From NCBI RefSeq assembly GCF_004804335.1, contig NZ_SRXY01000001.1:124001-188000 (forward strand): a stretch of DNA of 64,000 bases, given 5' to 3'. The DNA is from Pacificoceanicola onchidii (GTDB lineage: Bacteria; Pseudomonadota; Alphaproteobacteria; Rhodobacterales; Rhodobacteraceae). Both the position numbers and the translations under genes were made by a program. Positions 54,967 to 63,534 of this stretch are shown here, in pieces. The stretch's first letter is position 1; each line of letters opens with the position of its first letter. Below the pieces are notes generated by a model. The model saw only the letters and a list, made by a program, of their open reading frames with translations, made no database searches and had not been told where the DNA came from.

Positions 54967-55860
54967 ATGGTGTTTGTGACCTCAAAATGTACAAGGTCTA
55001 AAACTATGAAATCGCAAGGAAACACTCCTCGCTTCCCTGTTCTCATCGCCGATGAGGACCTCAACTTCAGAAAGCACGTCTTCGACGATCCAAAGGTCTT
55101 GGGGCGCCAGCTTATCGAGGCTGCAGGTGGTCGCCCCGTCGACGAGCATGCGGCCATCGCGATCCTACCCAATGGCGACTTCGAAGACATCCGGCTCGAC
55201 GAAAGCTATGACCTACGTGGCCGTGGTGTGGAAAAGGTGCTCGTCGCCCGTTCCGATCGGAGCTTCAAGTTCAAGATCGACGACGCCGATCTCGAATGGC
55301 CTCGGGCGTGCATCAGCGGCTTCGTGCTGCGCAAGTTGGCCAAGTTGCCGCCGAACTACAACCTCTGGCAGGAAATCCCTGGGCAACACGACAAGAAGAT
55401 CGCGGATACGGATGTGATCAACCTGGCCGATGCCGGGGTTGAGCGGTTCGTTTCGCTGATCGACCACACGACGGAGGGGGATGCCCTTCCGTCGAAAGAT
55501 CAGGTCTATCTTTCTGGTCATGGCTACGAGTTTGAAGTGGTGACGGAATGTGGCAACACAGGGATCATCCTGAAAAACCTGCCGCTGCCGGTCGGCAAAT
55601 TTAACCACACGGTGGCAGATGTTCTGATCCTGCTTCCCAGGGGATACCCGGACTGCCCGCCTGACATGTTCTACGTCGCGCCGAAGCTGACTTTGGCAGG
55701 CACCGGGCAAGTGCCAAAGGCTTGTACTGTTGAGCACCGCTTCGGTGGTCGCGTATGGCAGCGGTGGTCTCGGCACAATAATGCATGGCGTCCGGGCGTT
55801 GACGGGCTTCAGACTATGGTCGCCCGTGTGCAAACAGCGTTGGCGGAGGCCCGGGCGTGA
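54967..55860 (+). CDS. Tandem ubiquitin-like domains fused to an E2-like domain
   Basis: A 297-residue protein. Two multiubiquitin-type beta-grasp domains occupy about residues 22-90 (FPVLIADEDLNF...) and 91-160 (FKFKIDDADLEW...), and a Prok-E2_E domain about 165-295 (VYLSGHGYEFEV, LPRGYPDCPPDMFYV, WQRWSRHNNAWR). E2-region cysteines are in TECGNT, YPDCPP and KACTVEH; any could be catalytic. No C-terminal Gly-Gly is exposed between domains. The ATG at 54967 has GAAGG upstream; ATG 55006 is also possible. Confidence 0.82.
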   Translation: MVFVTSKCTRSKTMKSQGNTPRFPVLIADEDLNFRKHVFDDPKVLGRQLIEAAGGRPVDEHAAIAILPNGDFEDIRLDESYDLRGRGVEKVLVARSDRSFKFKIDDADLEWPRACISGFVLRKLAKLPPNYNLWQEIPGQHDKKIADTDVINLADAGVERFVSLIDHTTEGDALPSKDQVYLSGHGYEFEVVTECGNTGIILKNLPLPVGKFNHTVADVLILLPRGYPDCPPDMFYVAPKLTLAGTGQVPKACTVEHRFGGRVWQRWSRHNNAWRPGVDGLQTMVARVQTALAEARA

Positions 55861-57251
55861 TGGAGGCATTGGATCTCATCCTGTTGGACCCGCACGAGGC
55901 GCAGATTCGGTCCCTGCTGACGGCGGGGGCCGGGTCGGAGCGCTCCGGCTATATGCTCTTTGGCATTGCCGATATCGAAGTCGATCCGTGGACACGTCAA
56001 TCGCGGCGTCGGCTGGTTTCGCATCATTTCCATGCTATCGGCGGTGACGAGCTTGTGTCAGCGTCAGCGCGGCACGTCACTTGGCAGACCGATGGCTTCA
56101 TGCACCTCCTGAACAAGGCTAAGGTGATGGGTCTCGTTCCTGCGCTGGTTCATACCCACCCCAAAGGCCAGGCCAAGTTCTCTGAGCAGGACGACCGCAA
56201 CGAATCCGAGCTGGCCCGCACCGCACTTCTGAAGGGGACGCCAGGATTGATAAGTGTCGTTATCGCCGGCAATGGCGATCTCGCTGCACGGATTTGGACG
56301 CAGTCGGACAAAACAGATGACATCGATCGGATCCTCCATGTCGGACCTCGCATGCGTATCTCGAGCCTGAAAGGAACGCCGGCCGATTTTCTGGATCGCC
56401 AGGTGCGGCTCTTCGGGAAGGAAGCCTCGCGTCAAATTGCTGGGTTCCGATGTGGGATCGCTGGCGGCGGCGCGACCGGAAGTGCTGTTTTGCCCCTGCT
56501 GTTGCGGCTCGGGGTTCAGGAGGCCATCCAAATCGACAAGGACATCGTGGACGAGACAAATCTCAACCGCCTTCATGGCGCGCGGCGCTCGGATGTGGAT
56601 TCCGAATTACCGAAGATCGCTATTCACACGCGAACCGTAGAGGAATCCGGACTCGGTATGACATTGGTGAGTGTGGATGCCTGGGCCGGAGACCCTGAAA
56701 CCCGGGACGCGCTGAAAGCGTGCGATGTGATCTTTTGTTGCACAGATGACCACGCCGGACGGTTGTTTCTCAATCGCTTCGCGCGGTTCTACGGCATCCC
56801 CGTTATCGATGTGGGGCTTGCCATGCAGCGGCGCACCGACACAGCATATGATCTCTTCGCCCGCGTTTCGACACTTGTGCCTGGGCATCCCTGCCTGCTT
56901 TGCGGCGGTTACGTGGATCTCCGCCGCGCGCGCGAAGAAGCTACAAGACGCGACGACCCTGACGCTTACGAGAGGTTGAAAGAAGAAGCGTACGTTCTGG
57001 GCGAAGGCGATCCTTCTCCCGCCGTGGTAACCTTCACGACTGAAGCGGCGGCAATGGCGGTCAATGAGTGGTTGGCCGGTGTGACTGGGCTTGCTGGAGA
57101 GGCTGGTATGGTCCCCACCCGCATGCGGCGCTTTCACGCCAGAGATGAGCGTAGACCCTTGGTCGAAACGCAGCCGGACTGTCCCTGCTGCAACCAAGCA
57201 GCTACGCTTGGTCGTGGGGATATGCACCCCTTTCTGGACATGGTGAGCTGA
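55860..57251 (+). CDS. JAB deubiquitinase + ThiF/E1 fusion
   Basis: A 463-residue fusion. The N-terminal JAB domain has a full JAMM site: E27, H98-x-H100-P, S108 and D111. The C-terminal E1/ThiF domain has GGGATGS (202-208), IDKDIVDETNLNR and two cysteine pairs for zinc (CLLC, CPCC). It would adenylate the C-terminus of a ubiquitin-like protein and process it. The ATG shares a base with the E2 gene stop; GGAGG lies ten bases upstream. Confidence 0.88.
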   Translation: MEALDLILLDPHEAQIRSLLTAGAGSERSGYMLFGIADIEVDPWTRQSRRRLVSHHFHAIGGDELVSASARHVTWQTDGFMHLLNKAKVMGLVPALVHTHPKGQAKFSEQDDRNESELARTALLKGTPGLISVVIAGNGDLAARIWTQSDKTDDIDRILHVGPRMRISSLKGTPADFLDRQVRLFGKEASRQIAGFRCGIAGGGATGSAVLPLLLRLGVQEAIQIDKDIVDETNLNRLHGARRSDVDSELPKIAIHTRTVEESGLGMTLVSVDAWAGDPETRDALKACDVIFCCTDDHAGRLFLNRFARFYGIPVIDVGLAMQRRTDTAYDLFARVSTLVPGHPCLLCGGYVDLRRAREEATRRDDPDAYERLKEEAYVLGEGDPSPAVVTFTTEAAAMAVNEWLAGVTGLAGEAGMVPTRMRRFHARDERRPLVETQPDCPCCNQAATLGRGDMHPFLDMVS

Positions 57252-57252
57252 A

Positions 57253-57624
57253 ATGAAAAATATCATCTCGCGCCTTTTACGACGGCTGCACCTTCTACGT
57301 TTTGATGTTCTGACAACTCGCGCATCAACCTTGCCAGACCGGTCGATGCTTGAAGCCGGTAAGCTCACCATCGTCGAAAGTGGCGATGTCAAAAAGTGGG
57401 CGTGCATGAAGTGTCCCGGTGGCTGCGGTGAAATCATCAGTCTTTCGCTCAACCCCAACCAGCGACCACGCTGGCAGGTTTCGGAAGACTTTTGGGCACG
57501 GCCAACAATACATCCGTCTATTCATCAAAAGAACGAGTGTGGATGCCATTTCTGGATTAAGACCGGGCAGATCACTTGGTGTCGGGGAGGAAGACCATCC
57601 AAACGCCCCAAGGCAGATAGATGA
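57253..57624 (+). CDS. DUF6527 zinc-binding protein
   Basis: A 123-residue protein one base after the E1 gene. Basic N-terminal helix, then CMKCPGGCGEIISLSL, PRWQVS, PSIHQKNECGCHFWIKTGQITW, matching DUF6527. Four or five cysteines and a histidine probably bind zinc. Families of this type are found beside E1/E2 genes in bacterial ubiquitin-like operons. Role unknown. Confidence 0.78.
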   Translation: MKNIISRLLRRLHLLRFDVLTTRASTLPDRSMLEAGKLTIVESGDVKKWACMKCPGGCGEIISLSLNPNQRPRWQVSEDFWARPTIHPSIHQKNECGCHFWIKTGQITWCRGGRPSKRPKADR

Positions 57625-57808
57625 AGGCTCAATGGTGGGTGCAAGCCGAAGGTCTGCTTGGGTGTTGGTTCGAAGATTGCCGACACAATGCAGCGAATAA
57701 CCGGTTTCCGCCCTAGCCTAAAGAAACGACTGGACTTCAGAGCGTCATGGAGCGGTAGTGTTCGCACCTTTCAGTTCGCCCGGATCACCGGGCTCCACTC
57801 AGTACACG

Positions 57809-57827
57809 GCGTGGGATTGGCCCACGC
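57809..57827. terminator. Hairpin before the DUF3489 gene
   Basis: GCGTGGG (57809-57815) and CCCACGC (57821-57827) form a perfect 7-bp stem with a 5-base loop, in the 222-base gap between the ubiquitin-like operon and the right-hand recombinase group. It may end the operon. No T-run. Confidence 0.35.
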
Positions 57828-57846
57828 AACAAAAGTGGAGAGAAAC

Positions 57847-58101
57847 ATGGCAACTGGAAATAGAACTAAGCCCAATGCTGAGCCAGCCAAGACCTTTAGG
57901 GCCAAACCTACACGGCGGGAGCAACTGACCAAGCTGTTGAACCGCAAATCCGGTGCCTCGATCGCACAGATACAAAAGGCTTTTGGATGGCAGCCTCATA
58001 CTGCCCGGGCGGCGATTTCAACACTGCGTAAAAGGGGATCTCGGATCGAGCGAACCGATACAGACAAAGGAGCCGTTTATCGCGCGTTGACGGAGGGCTG
58101 A
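57847..58101 (+). CDS. DUF3489 protein
   Basis: An 84-residue basic protein with a winged-helix (REQLTKLLNRKSGASIAQIQKAFGWQPHTARAAISTLRKRG) of the DUF3489 family. GGAGAG precedes the ATG. DUF3489, DUF2924 and a serine recombinase in this order form a recurring alphaproteobacterial module. DNA-binding accessory of the recombinase is likely. Confidence 0.85.
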   Translation: MATGNRTKPNAEPAKTFRAKPTRREQLTKLLNRKSGASIAQIQKAFGWQPHTARAAISTLRKRGSRIERTDTDKGAVYRALTEG

Positions 58102-58105
58102 GACC

Positions 58106-58519
58106 ATGGCCAGGAAACTCCGGTTTGACCTGAACCAGGCTATCTCAGATATCGAGCGACTTGACCGGGGTGGATGCCTTGATCGTTGGCGAGATGCGTT
58201 CGGCCGGCCTCCGCCAAAGCATCTCTCGCCTCAGTTCATGAAACGAGTGTTGATCTGGGATCTGCAAAACAAGGAACTGGGCGGGCTTTCCATCGGCACC
58301 GAGCGCCGCCTGAAGGAGATTGCTTCGGGCAAGACGCCCCCCGCGAAGGCAAAGCCGGGATCGCATCTAGTTCGGGAATGGAACGGGCGCACCTATCAGG
58401 TTGAGGTTGTCGACGGCGGCTATCTCATGGATGGACGGATATGGCGGTCATTGTCTGCCATTGCCCGGCACATCACAGGCGCCCGTTGGTCCGGACCGCG
58501 TTTCTTTGGAGTTCAGTGA
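58106..58519 (+). CDS. DUF2924 protein
   Basis: A 137-residue protein with the DUF2924 signatures LDRWRDAFGRPPPKHLS, LVREWNGRTYQVEV and ITGARWSGPRFFG. It lies between DUF3489 and the recombinase; its stop shares a base with the recombinase ATG. Function unknown; probably a recombination directionality or DNA-binding partner. Confidence 0.87.
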   Translation: MARKLRFDLNQAISDIERLDRGGCLDRWRDAFGRPPPKHLSPQFMKRVLIWDLQNKELGGLSIGTERRLKEIASGKTPPAKAKPGSHLVREWNGRTYQVEVVDGGYLMDGRIWRSLSAIARHITGARWSGPRFFGVQ

Positions 58520-60147
58520 TGCGCCGGATCCGTTGTGCAATCTATACCCGCAAGAGCTCGGAAGAGGGGCTGGAGCAGGATTTCAACTCGCTGGACGCCC
58601 AGCGGGAAGCGTGTGAGGCCTATATTGCCAGCCAGAAACACGAGGGCTGGGAGCTGCTGCCCGATCATTATGACGATGGCGGCATATCGGGTGGTCATCT
58701 GGATCGCCCGGCGCTCCAACGGCTGATGCAGGCTGTGGACGAGAAACGTGTCGATCAGATTGTGGTTTATAAGATTGACCGCCTGACGCGCTCTCTGGCC
58801 GACTTCGCCAAGCTGGTCGACCGGCTGGATGCGGCTGAGACATCTTTTGTCTCTGTCACGCAAAGCTTTAACACCGCCACCAGCATGGGGCGCCTGACAC
58901 TAAACATGCTGCTTAGCTTTGCCCAGTTCGAACGTAAGGTCACGGCAGAGCGCATCCGGGACAAGATCGCCGCTTCCAAGCGGAAGGGTATGTGGATGGG
59001 CGGGAGTGTCCCTCTGGGCTATCAGCCAGATGGTCGAACGTTGGAAATCGACGAGACCGAAGCTGAAACGATCAGAACGCTTTATGACCTCTATCTGAAA
59101 CTTGGCACCCTGCGGGATGTAAAAGAACGGGCAGAGGATCTCGACCTCAGATCCCGGCGCCGTGAACGAGCGGACGGTCGGATCTCAGGAGGCACTCACT
59201 TCGACCGGGGTCATCTCCAGCATATTCTGAGCAACCCGGTCTATGCGGGCCGAATTCGGCACAAGAAACAGGTCTATGATGGACAGCATCCGGCCATCAT
59301 CGATCCGGCGGTTTGGGACAAGGTTCAGGACATGCTGCAGAGCGGGGCGGTGGTTGCTCGCGGCTCCAGACAAAAAGCGACAAGATCCCCTCTGGCGGGC
59401 AAGCTCTTTGATGAAACCGGCGATCGCCTGACGCCCAGCCACAGCCGAAAGGACGGCAAACGACTTCGCTACTACATATCCCGCAGGCTGGTCAAAGATC
59501 GCAGCCGGAAGCATCCGGATGCCTGGCGGCTGCCTGCAGATCAGGTGGAGGGCTTGCTGGCTGAACTGGTAGGGCAGCATCTGACCAGACCCGGTGCCGC
59601 GGCAGTGATGACTGTAGATTTGACGGCAGCCGAACTGGCAGACGTGCCGAAAAAGCTTCAGGATCTGGGCGATGCAACGGAACGACTGGCTTTGATCGAA
59701 CGAGCCGATCTGCAACAGGGTTTCCTGACAGTGCGGCTGGACGAGGCAATGCTTGCTGACCACCTCCGTTGCATGCCGGAAAAGATCAATCTTGCTGGAT
59801 TGACAATCGAAGCTCCATTCCAGATGCGTCGGCGTGGTGTGGAACTGAAACTGCATCTCGGAGAACCACCGGCAGAGATCGACAGAACACTGGTGCAGAA
59901 CATCGTGAAGGGGAGTAGCTGGCTGGCGATGGTTATCGCGGGTAGAACCTTCTCCGAAATTGCCGACACCGAAGGAGTGTCGAAGCGCCGGGTTCAGGAC
60001 GTGACCAACCTGGCATTGCTCGCGCCTGACGTTCTTGACGGTATCGCTACAGGTGAACAGCCAGATGGCCTCACCACGGACTACCTGATCAAGAGCCGCT
60101 TCTCTGCTGTCTGGTCAGAACAGCGCCAACAGTTCGCTGCGCTCTGA
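58519..60147 (+). CDS. Large serine recombinase (right end of element)
   Basis: A 542-residue recombinase. IYTRKSSEEGLEQDFNS carries the catalytic serine near residue 13; DDGGISGG, KIDRLTRSL and MLLSFAQFERKVTAERI complete the resolvase domain, followed by recombinase and zinc-ribbon-type regions and a C-terminal helix-turn-helix. It is from a different branch than the left recombinase (IYTRKSS versus YVRMSTEHQ). It lies about 160 bases from the right repeat and the tRNA. Confidence 0.9.
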   Translation: MRRIRCAIYTRKSSEEGLEQDFNSLDAQREACEAYIASQKHEGWELLPDHYDDGGISGGHLDRPALQRLMQAVDEKRVDQIVVYKIDRLTRSLADFAKLVDRLDAAETSFVSVTQSFNTATSMGRLTLNMLLSFAQFERKVTAERIRDKIAASKRKGMWMGGSVPLGYQPDGRTLEIDETEAETIRTLYDLYLKLGTLRDVKERAEDLDLRSRRRERADGRISGGTHFDRGHLQHILSNPVYAGRIRHKKQVYDGQHPAIIDPAVWDKVQDMLQSGAVVARGSRQKATRSPLAGKLFDETGDRLTPSHSRKDGKRLRYYISRRLVKDRSRKHPDAWRLPADQVEGLLAELVGQHLTRPGAAAVMTVDLTAAELADVPKKLQDLGDATERLALIERADLQQGFLTVRLDEAMLADHLRCMPEKINLAGLTIEAPFQMRRRGVELKLHLGEPPAEIDRTLVQNIVKGSSWLAMVIAGRTFSEIADTEGVSKRRVQDVTNLALLAPDVLDGIATGEQPDGLTTDYLIKSRFSAVWSEQRQQFAAL

Positions 60148-60309
60148 AACAAAACACCCTGAAATCTGCAAACTAGTACCGCCGGAATCGCAAACAGAGA
60201 CTGCGGCCAGAATTCCGTCTGGTTCGCGCTCTTATCTGCGTCTCTGCTGAAATCCTTGCCTGCCAAGCGCCCGAAAACACGCGACAATTGCGCGATAAAC
60301 TTTCAACGT

Positions 60310-60323
60310 CTGAAAACAGGGAA
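60310..60323 (+). repeat. Right copy of 14-bp direct repeat (candidate attR)
   Basis: CTGAAAACAGGGAA, identical to 31954-31967, five bases from the tRNA-Gln 3' end. Serine recombinases leave short direct repeats of this size. Only one CAGGGAA occurs here, unlike the left side. Confidence 0.5.
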
Positions 60324-60328
60324 GTGTT

Positions 60329-60403
60329 TGGCTGGGGTGGTAGGATTCGAACCTACGGTGCGCGGTACCAAAAACCGGTGCCTTACCACTTGGCTACACC
60401 CCA
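60329..60403 (-). tRNA. tRNA-Gln (anticodon UUG)
   Basis: On the minus strand a complete 75-base cloverleaf: acceptor arms TGGGGTG and CACCCCA, D-arm GCC-GGC, anticodon TTG in the loop TTTTGGT, T-arm GTAGG/CCTAC with TTCGAAT, and encoded GCCA 3' end. The first anticodon-stem pair (27-43) reads C-C, a mismatch where G-C or C-G is expected. The element appears to end just outside its 3' end. Confidence 0.92.
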
Positions 60404-60464
60404 ACTGTGGAGCGGTATCTAATGTGCGTTTTCGCGGGGATCAAGCCCCTATTCCGCAAAAAAT

Positions 60465-61469
60465 TCATTCTCCGGCAAGCGCCTTTCCTTCGCCCGAGTT
60501 GCCGTCCTCCTGACCCGGATCATAGAAGGTGTATTGAGCGCGGCCAGCACGTTTTGACGCGTAAAGCGCCTGGTCCGCGCGTTCCAGCAAAACGTCAGGA
60601 TCAGCCCCTTCTTCGGCGTTGATGCAGATGCCGATACTGGCCGATACATGACAGGCCTGACCTTCATGCATAATTGGTTGCTCAATGCGGCCGATCAGCC
60701 TTTCCGAAATGGCGCCCAGTCGCACTTCATTGACCAAGCCATTGAAAATCAATACAAACTCATCGCCACCCACGCGCGCAGCCGTATCGTCTGTACGTGT
60801 TACTTCAAGCATGACCTGCGCCACGCGCCGCAGGACGCGGTCACCGGCGGCATGACCATAAGTGTCGTTGACCTGCTTGAAGAAATCGAGGTCCATATGC
60901 ATGACCGCAAAGCTTTGGCCACTCCGACACAGACGGTCCAGAACCTGATCCAGCGCGCTGCGGTTCACGAGGCCGGTCAGGCCATCCGTCGCCGCCCTGC
61001 GTTCTGCCTCTGTCTTGGCGCCCTGCAACCGCGTATTCAGATGCAACGAAGAGTTCAGAACCGCAGACTTCGCCTCGACGAGATACAGCATTTCAACGGC
61101 CAGATCGGTCGCGGCAAAATCCCTGCTGGTCAGCGCATAATCGCGCACCGCGTCGATAACGGAAATCCCGAAGGACAGGTTGATGACGACGCGCCCCGCG
61201 CCGTCTGACACAAGAACCCCCTTCAGCTGCGTGCGCTTGGGGTTGCGCAGCCGCACGTATAAAGTCCGCCCCTCATTGGCCAGAAGCTGCGCCATGTTCG
61301 TAACGCCGCGTGGCCGGTACAGATCGAACGCCTCGAGGAAGTTTGCGCCAATCAGCTTGGGCGTCTGCAACTTGTGCAGGGTCGGACCGACGCTGTGGAT
61401 GATCCCTTCTTCGTCAATCAGAACATGCATCGGGCACAGCCCGCGCAGTATCTGCGCCGTTGATTTCAT
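60465..61469 (-). CDS. Diguanylate cyclase with H-NOX-associated sensor domain
   Basis: A 334-residue protein. The N-terminal part (about 1-130; LRGLCPMHVLIDEEGIIHSVGP) resembles the HNOBA domain that partners H-NOX sensors; a coiled linker and a GGDEF domain (about 165-320) with intact RVGGDEF follow. It starts in an ATGA overlap with the H-NOX-like gene, so the two form a signalling pair that should make c-di-GMP. Confidence 0.85.
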   Translation of the reverse strand: MKSTAQILRGLCPMHVLIDEEGIIHSVGPTLHKLQTPKLIGANFLEAFDLYRPRGVTNMAQLLANEGRTLYVRLRNPKRTQLKGVLVSDGAGRVVINLSFGISVIDAVRDYALTSRDFAATDLAVEMLYLVEAKSAVLNSSLHLNTRLQGAKTEAERRAATDGLTGLVNRSALDQVLDRLCRSGQSFAVMHMDLDFFKQVNDTYGHAAGDRVLRRVAQVMLEVTRTDDTAARVGGDEFVLIFNGLVNEVRLGAISERLIGRIEQPIMHEGQACHVSASIGICINAEEGADPDVLLERADQALYASKRAGRAQYTFYDPGQEDGNSGEGKALAGE

Positions 61470-62074
61470 ACTCCTTCCCCCGCTTGCTCTCCCGGTTGAC
61501 TCAACTCGAACTCGCGGCCTTCCGCAAAGGCGGTCTCGACCAGGGTGATTTCGATCTGCTGAACCCGGCTTGTCCCGCCCTTGTGATCCAGAAGGACAAG
61601 CGCGCCATAGTCATCCGCCATCGCCCGCATCACACCGACCAGAACGTGGCTGAAACTGCGCATGTCGCCGGTGATGTTCAGAACGAAGTGGGCCGGATCC
61701 TCGTCGATCAACTCAATCTCAGGCAAATCAAGGTTTGGCACAGCAAGGCGCGCGCGCCCCGGCAAATCGTCCAAAGAGTGCAGGAATTCAATGAAATCCA
61801 CGCCACCGAACCGCAGCAGGCGCCGCAGCCCTTCTCGGTTCGGGTGCGAGACGAGATAAGTGCCGATATCTTCGATGAACTGCGTGCTGGGCTTGTCCAG
61901 AACCGTCTCCGCCGAGCTTATCAGCGTGCGCAACATGGTCTTCTCATAGGTGAGCATTGCTTCGAAGTTGGGCGGATCAAGCCCCGCTTCTGCAGCAATC
62001 TCATCCCAGGTCGTTGTTCCATAGGTGTCTTCGACGAACACCTGAAACGTTTTCAAGATCAGACCATGAATCAT
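61466..62074 (-). CDS. H-NOX-like protein lacking the heme-ligand histidine
   Basis: A 202-residue protein with the H-NOX fold pattern: MIHGLILK start, helical region, FIEFLHSLDDLP, and a C-terminal beta part. In sGC and bacterial H-NOX the proximal heme ligand is the histidine in NLDALH (H105 in sGC beta1); here the same place reads P105. The YxSxR motif is also lost (T135, D137, R139). It probably does not bind heme in the usual way. Co-translated with the diguanylate cyclase. Confidence 0.8.
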   Translation of the reverse strand: MIHGLILKTFQVFVEDTYGTTTWDEIAAEAGLDPPNFEAMLTYEKTMLRTLISSAETVLDKPSTQFIEDIGTYLVSHPNREGLRRLLRFGGVDFIEFLHSLDDLPGRARLAVPNLDLPEIELIDEDPAHFVLNITGDMRSFSHVLVGVMRAMADDYGALVLLDHKGGTSRVQQIEITLVETAFAEGREFELSQPGEQAGEGV

Positions 62075-62177
62075 GTCGGCACAAACCCCATCGGTTGGTG
62101 CCCTTTTTGACCTACGGACTCTTAATGGACGTGTAACAGAGACAATTGCGCCGATTTTTCACGGCCAAAAACCGCCT

Positions 62178-62900
62178 TCAATCGGTCAGCGGACCACCCC
62201 GCAACCGCAAAAACAGGCTTTCTTCGTCGTCATTTCGGAAAAAAGGCACCGACGCGGGCGGTCCAGGTTCGTGCAGCCGTGCCGTGACCTCTGCGAGAAC
62301 GACCTCCGTGATGAACGGCAGATCGAATCCCCGAACCTCGTCCAGCGGTATCCACTGCAAATGGGACAACTCATCCTCGGCCGCTGCGAAATCGTCCGGA
62401 TCGGACTGCAGAGCCTCCGCATCCACGAGGAAAAACCGCGCATCGAAGCGGCGCGGACGACCCGGCGGGGTGATCGCGCGAAACACGAACTGCAGCGAAT
62501 CCGCCGCTGGTCTGTACCCGTTGCCGGCAAAGGCCAGCCAATCGCTTGGGATATCCGAAGGCCAGGGCGCCGGAGCGCCGAGGATTTGGCCGGTCTCTTC
62601 CCAAAGCTCGCGCACAGCCGCCACAGCCAGTGAGTTGGCGATGCCAAGCGGTGCGTCTTCATCAAGGCGATCCGAACAGAGGGAGGGCAGAGGGCGGGCA
62701 AGTTCCACGTGCCCATCAGCCGCGTCAACCGCGCCCCCCGGAAACACGAACTTGTTCGGCATGAACGCGGCTTTTGCACCGCGCTGCCCCATCAGAACGC
62801 TGGGACGCGCGCCCCGGTCGCGCACCACGATTACTGTGGCCGCGTCCCGGATCGCCGTTTTGTCAACCGGCGCGGCGGCTGCGTTGTTTGCTTCGCTCAT
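62178..62900 (-). CDS. Nudix hydrolase
   Basis: A 240-residue Nudix protein. The Nudix box is visible as FPGGAVD with AVRELWEETG after a 32-residue insertion that carries acidic residues; this longer spacing is seen in CoA- and fatty-acyl-type Nudix enzymes such as NUDT19-like proteins. It hydrolyses a nucleoside diphosphate linked to another group; the substrate is unknown. It lies upstream of the H-NOX gene on the same strand. Confidence 0.88.
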   Translation of the reverse strand: MSEANNAAAAPVDKTAIRDAATVIVVRDRGARPSVLMGQRGAKAAFMPNKFVFPGGAVDAADGHVELARPLPSLCSDRLDEDAPLGIANSLAVAAVRELWEETGQILGAPAPWPSDIPSDWLAFAGNGYRPAADSLQFVFRAITPPGRPRRFDARFFLVDAEALQSDPDDFAAAEDELSHLQWIPLDEVRGFDLPFITEVVLAEVTARLHEPGPPASVPFFRNDDEESLFLRLRGGPLTD

Positions 62901-62915
62901 GAACCCTCTGCTGCA

Positions 62916-63305
62916 CTACGAAGAGGGACCCGGAAATCCGTGCATGCCGCGGACCCACTGGAAGGCCACGATCGCCCCTTTCAACCGAGGCAGAAGATAG
63001 AGCGACAGAGCGACAGAGCCAACTGCAAAGATCGTAAAGAGAATGAGCGGCTCCGGGCGGTACATCTCGAAGACGACCAGCAAGAGCGGTGCCATCACGT
63101 GACCGACAATCATGATCGCAAGATAAGCCGGTCCGTCGTCAGCCCGGTGGTGATGCAGGTCTTCACGGCAGACCGGGCAATGGTCCCTCACGGTCAGGTA
63201 GCCCGTCATCATCGGACCGGTGCCGCATTGCGGGCAACGCCGCCGCCAGCCGCGCCAGATGGTCGGCCAGAATGGTGTTTCTTCGATGTCGGTCATATCG
63301 CTCAT
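62916..63305 (-). CDS. DUF983 membrane protein
   Basis: A 129-residue protein with two CxxC pairs of a zinc ribbon at the N-terminus (CPQCG, CPVC) and two membrane helices (about 60-80, 87-105), the layout of DUF983. Often found beside cytochrome oxidase or Nudix genes in alphaproteobacteria. Function unknown. It ends 15 bases before the Nudix start, so the two are probably an operon. Confidence 0.87.
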   Translation of the reverse strand: MSDMTDIEETPFWPTIWRGWRRRCPQCGTGPMMTGYLTVRDHCPVCREDLHHHRADDGPAYLAIMIVGHVMAPLLLVVFEMYRPEPLILFTIFAVGSVALSLYLLPRLKGAIVAFQWVRGMHGFPGPSS

Positions 63306-63534
63306 GTCTCTTCGGTCCTTCGCGCAACAGAGTTCGGACGATGGCCAATGTGAGCGCTAAAAAGAAGTGCCCAAAGTGTCCTTGCGTCGGGATGTCGCAA
63401 AGGCTCTGACGCGGCCGTCAAAAAAAGATTCGAAATCTGCGACGGAACCTCTGGGCCACCCCGTTGAAGACTGCAGAGACGCCCCGAAGAGGGGCTGATC
63501 ACAAACCGCAAAGATGCGAGCAGGAAGGAACCTG

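Larger units (their letters stand above)
31954..60323. mobile_element. Integrated element / defence island bounded by a 14-bp direct repeat
   Basis: CTGAAAACAGGGAA occurs at 31954-31967 and again in the same orientation at 60310-60323, five bases from the 3' end of tRNA-Gln. Between the copies all genes are of the accessory kind: two large serine recombinases, ParB/RepB-like proteins, DNA methylases, restriction enzymes and ubiquitin-like genes; on both sides ordinary metabolic genes resume. It could be one island or two adjacent ones (each recombinase at one end). Boundaries are inferred. Confidence 0.55.
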
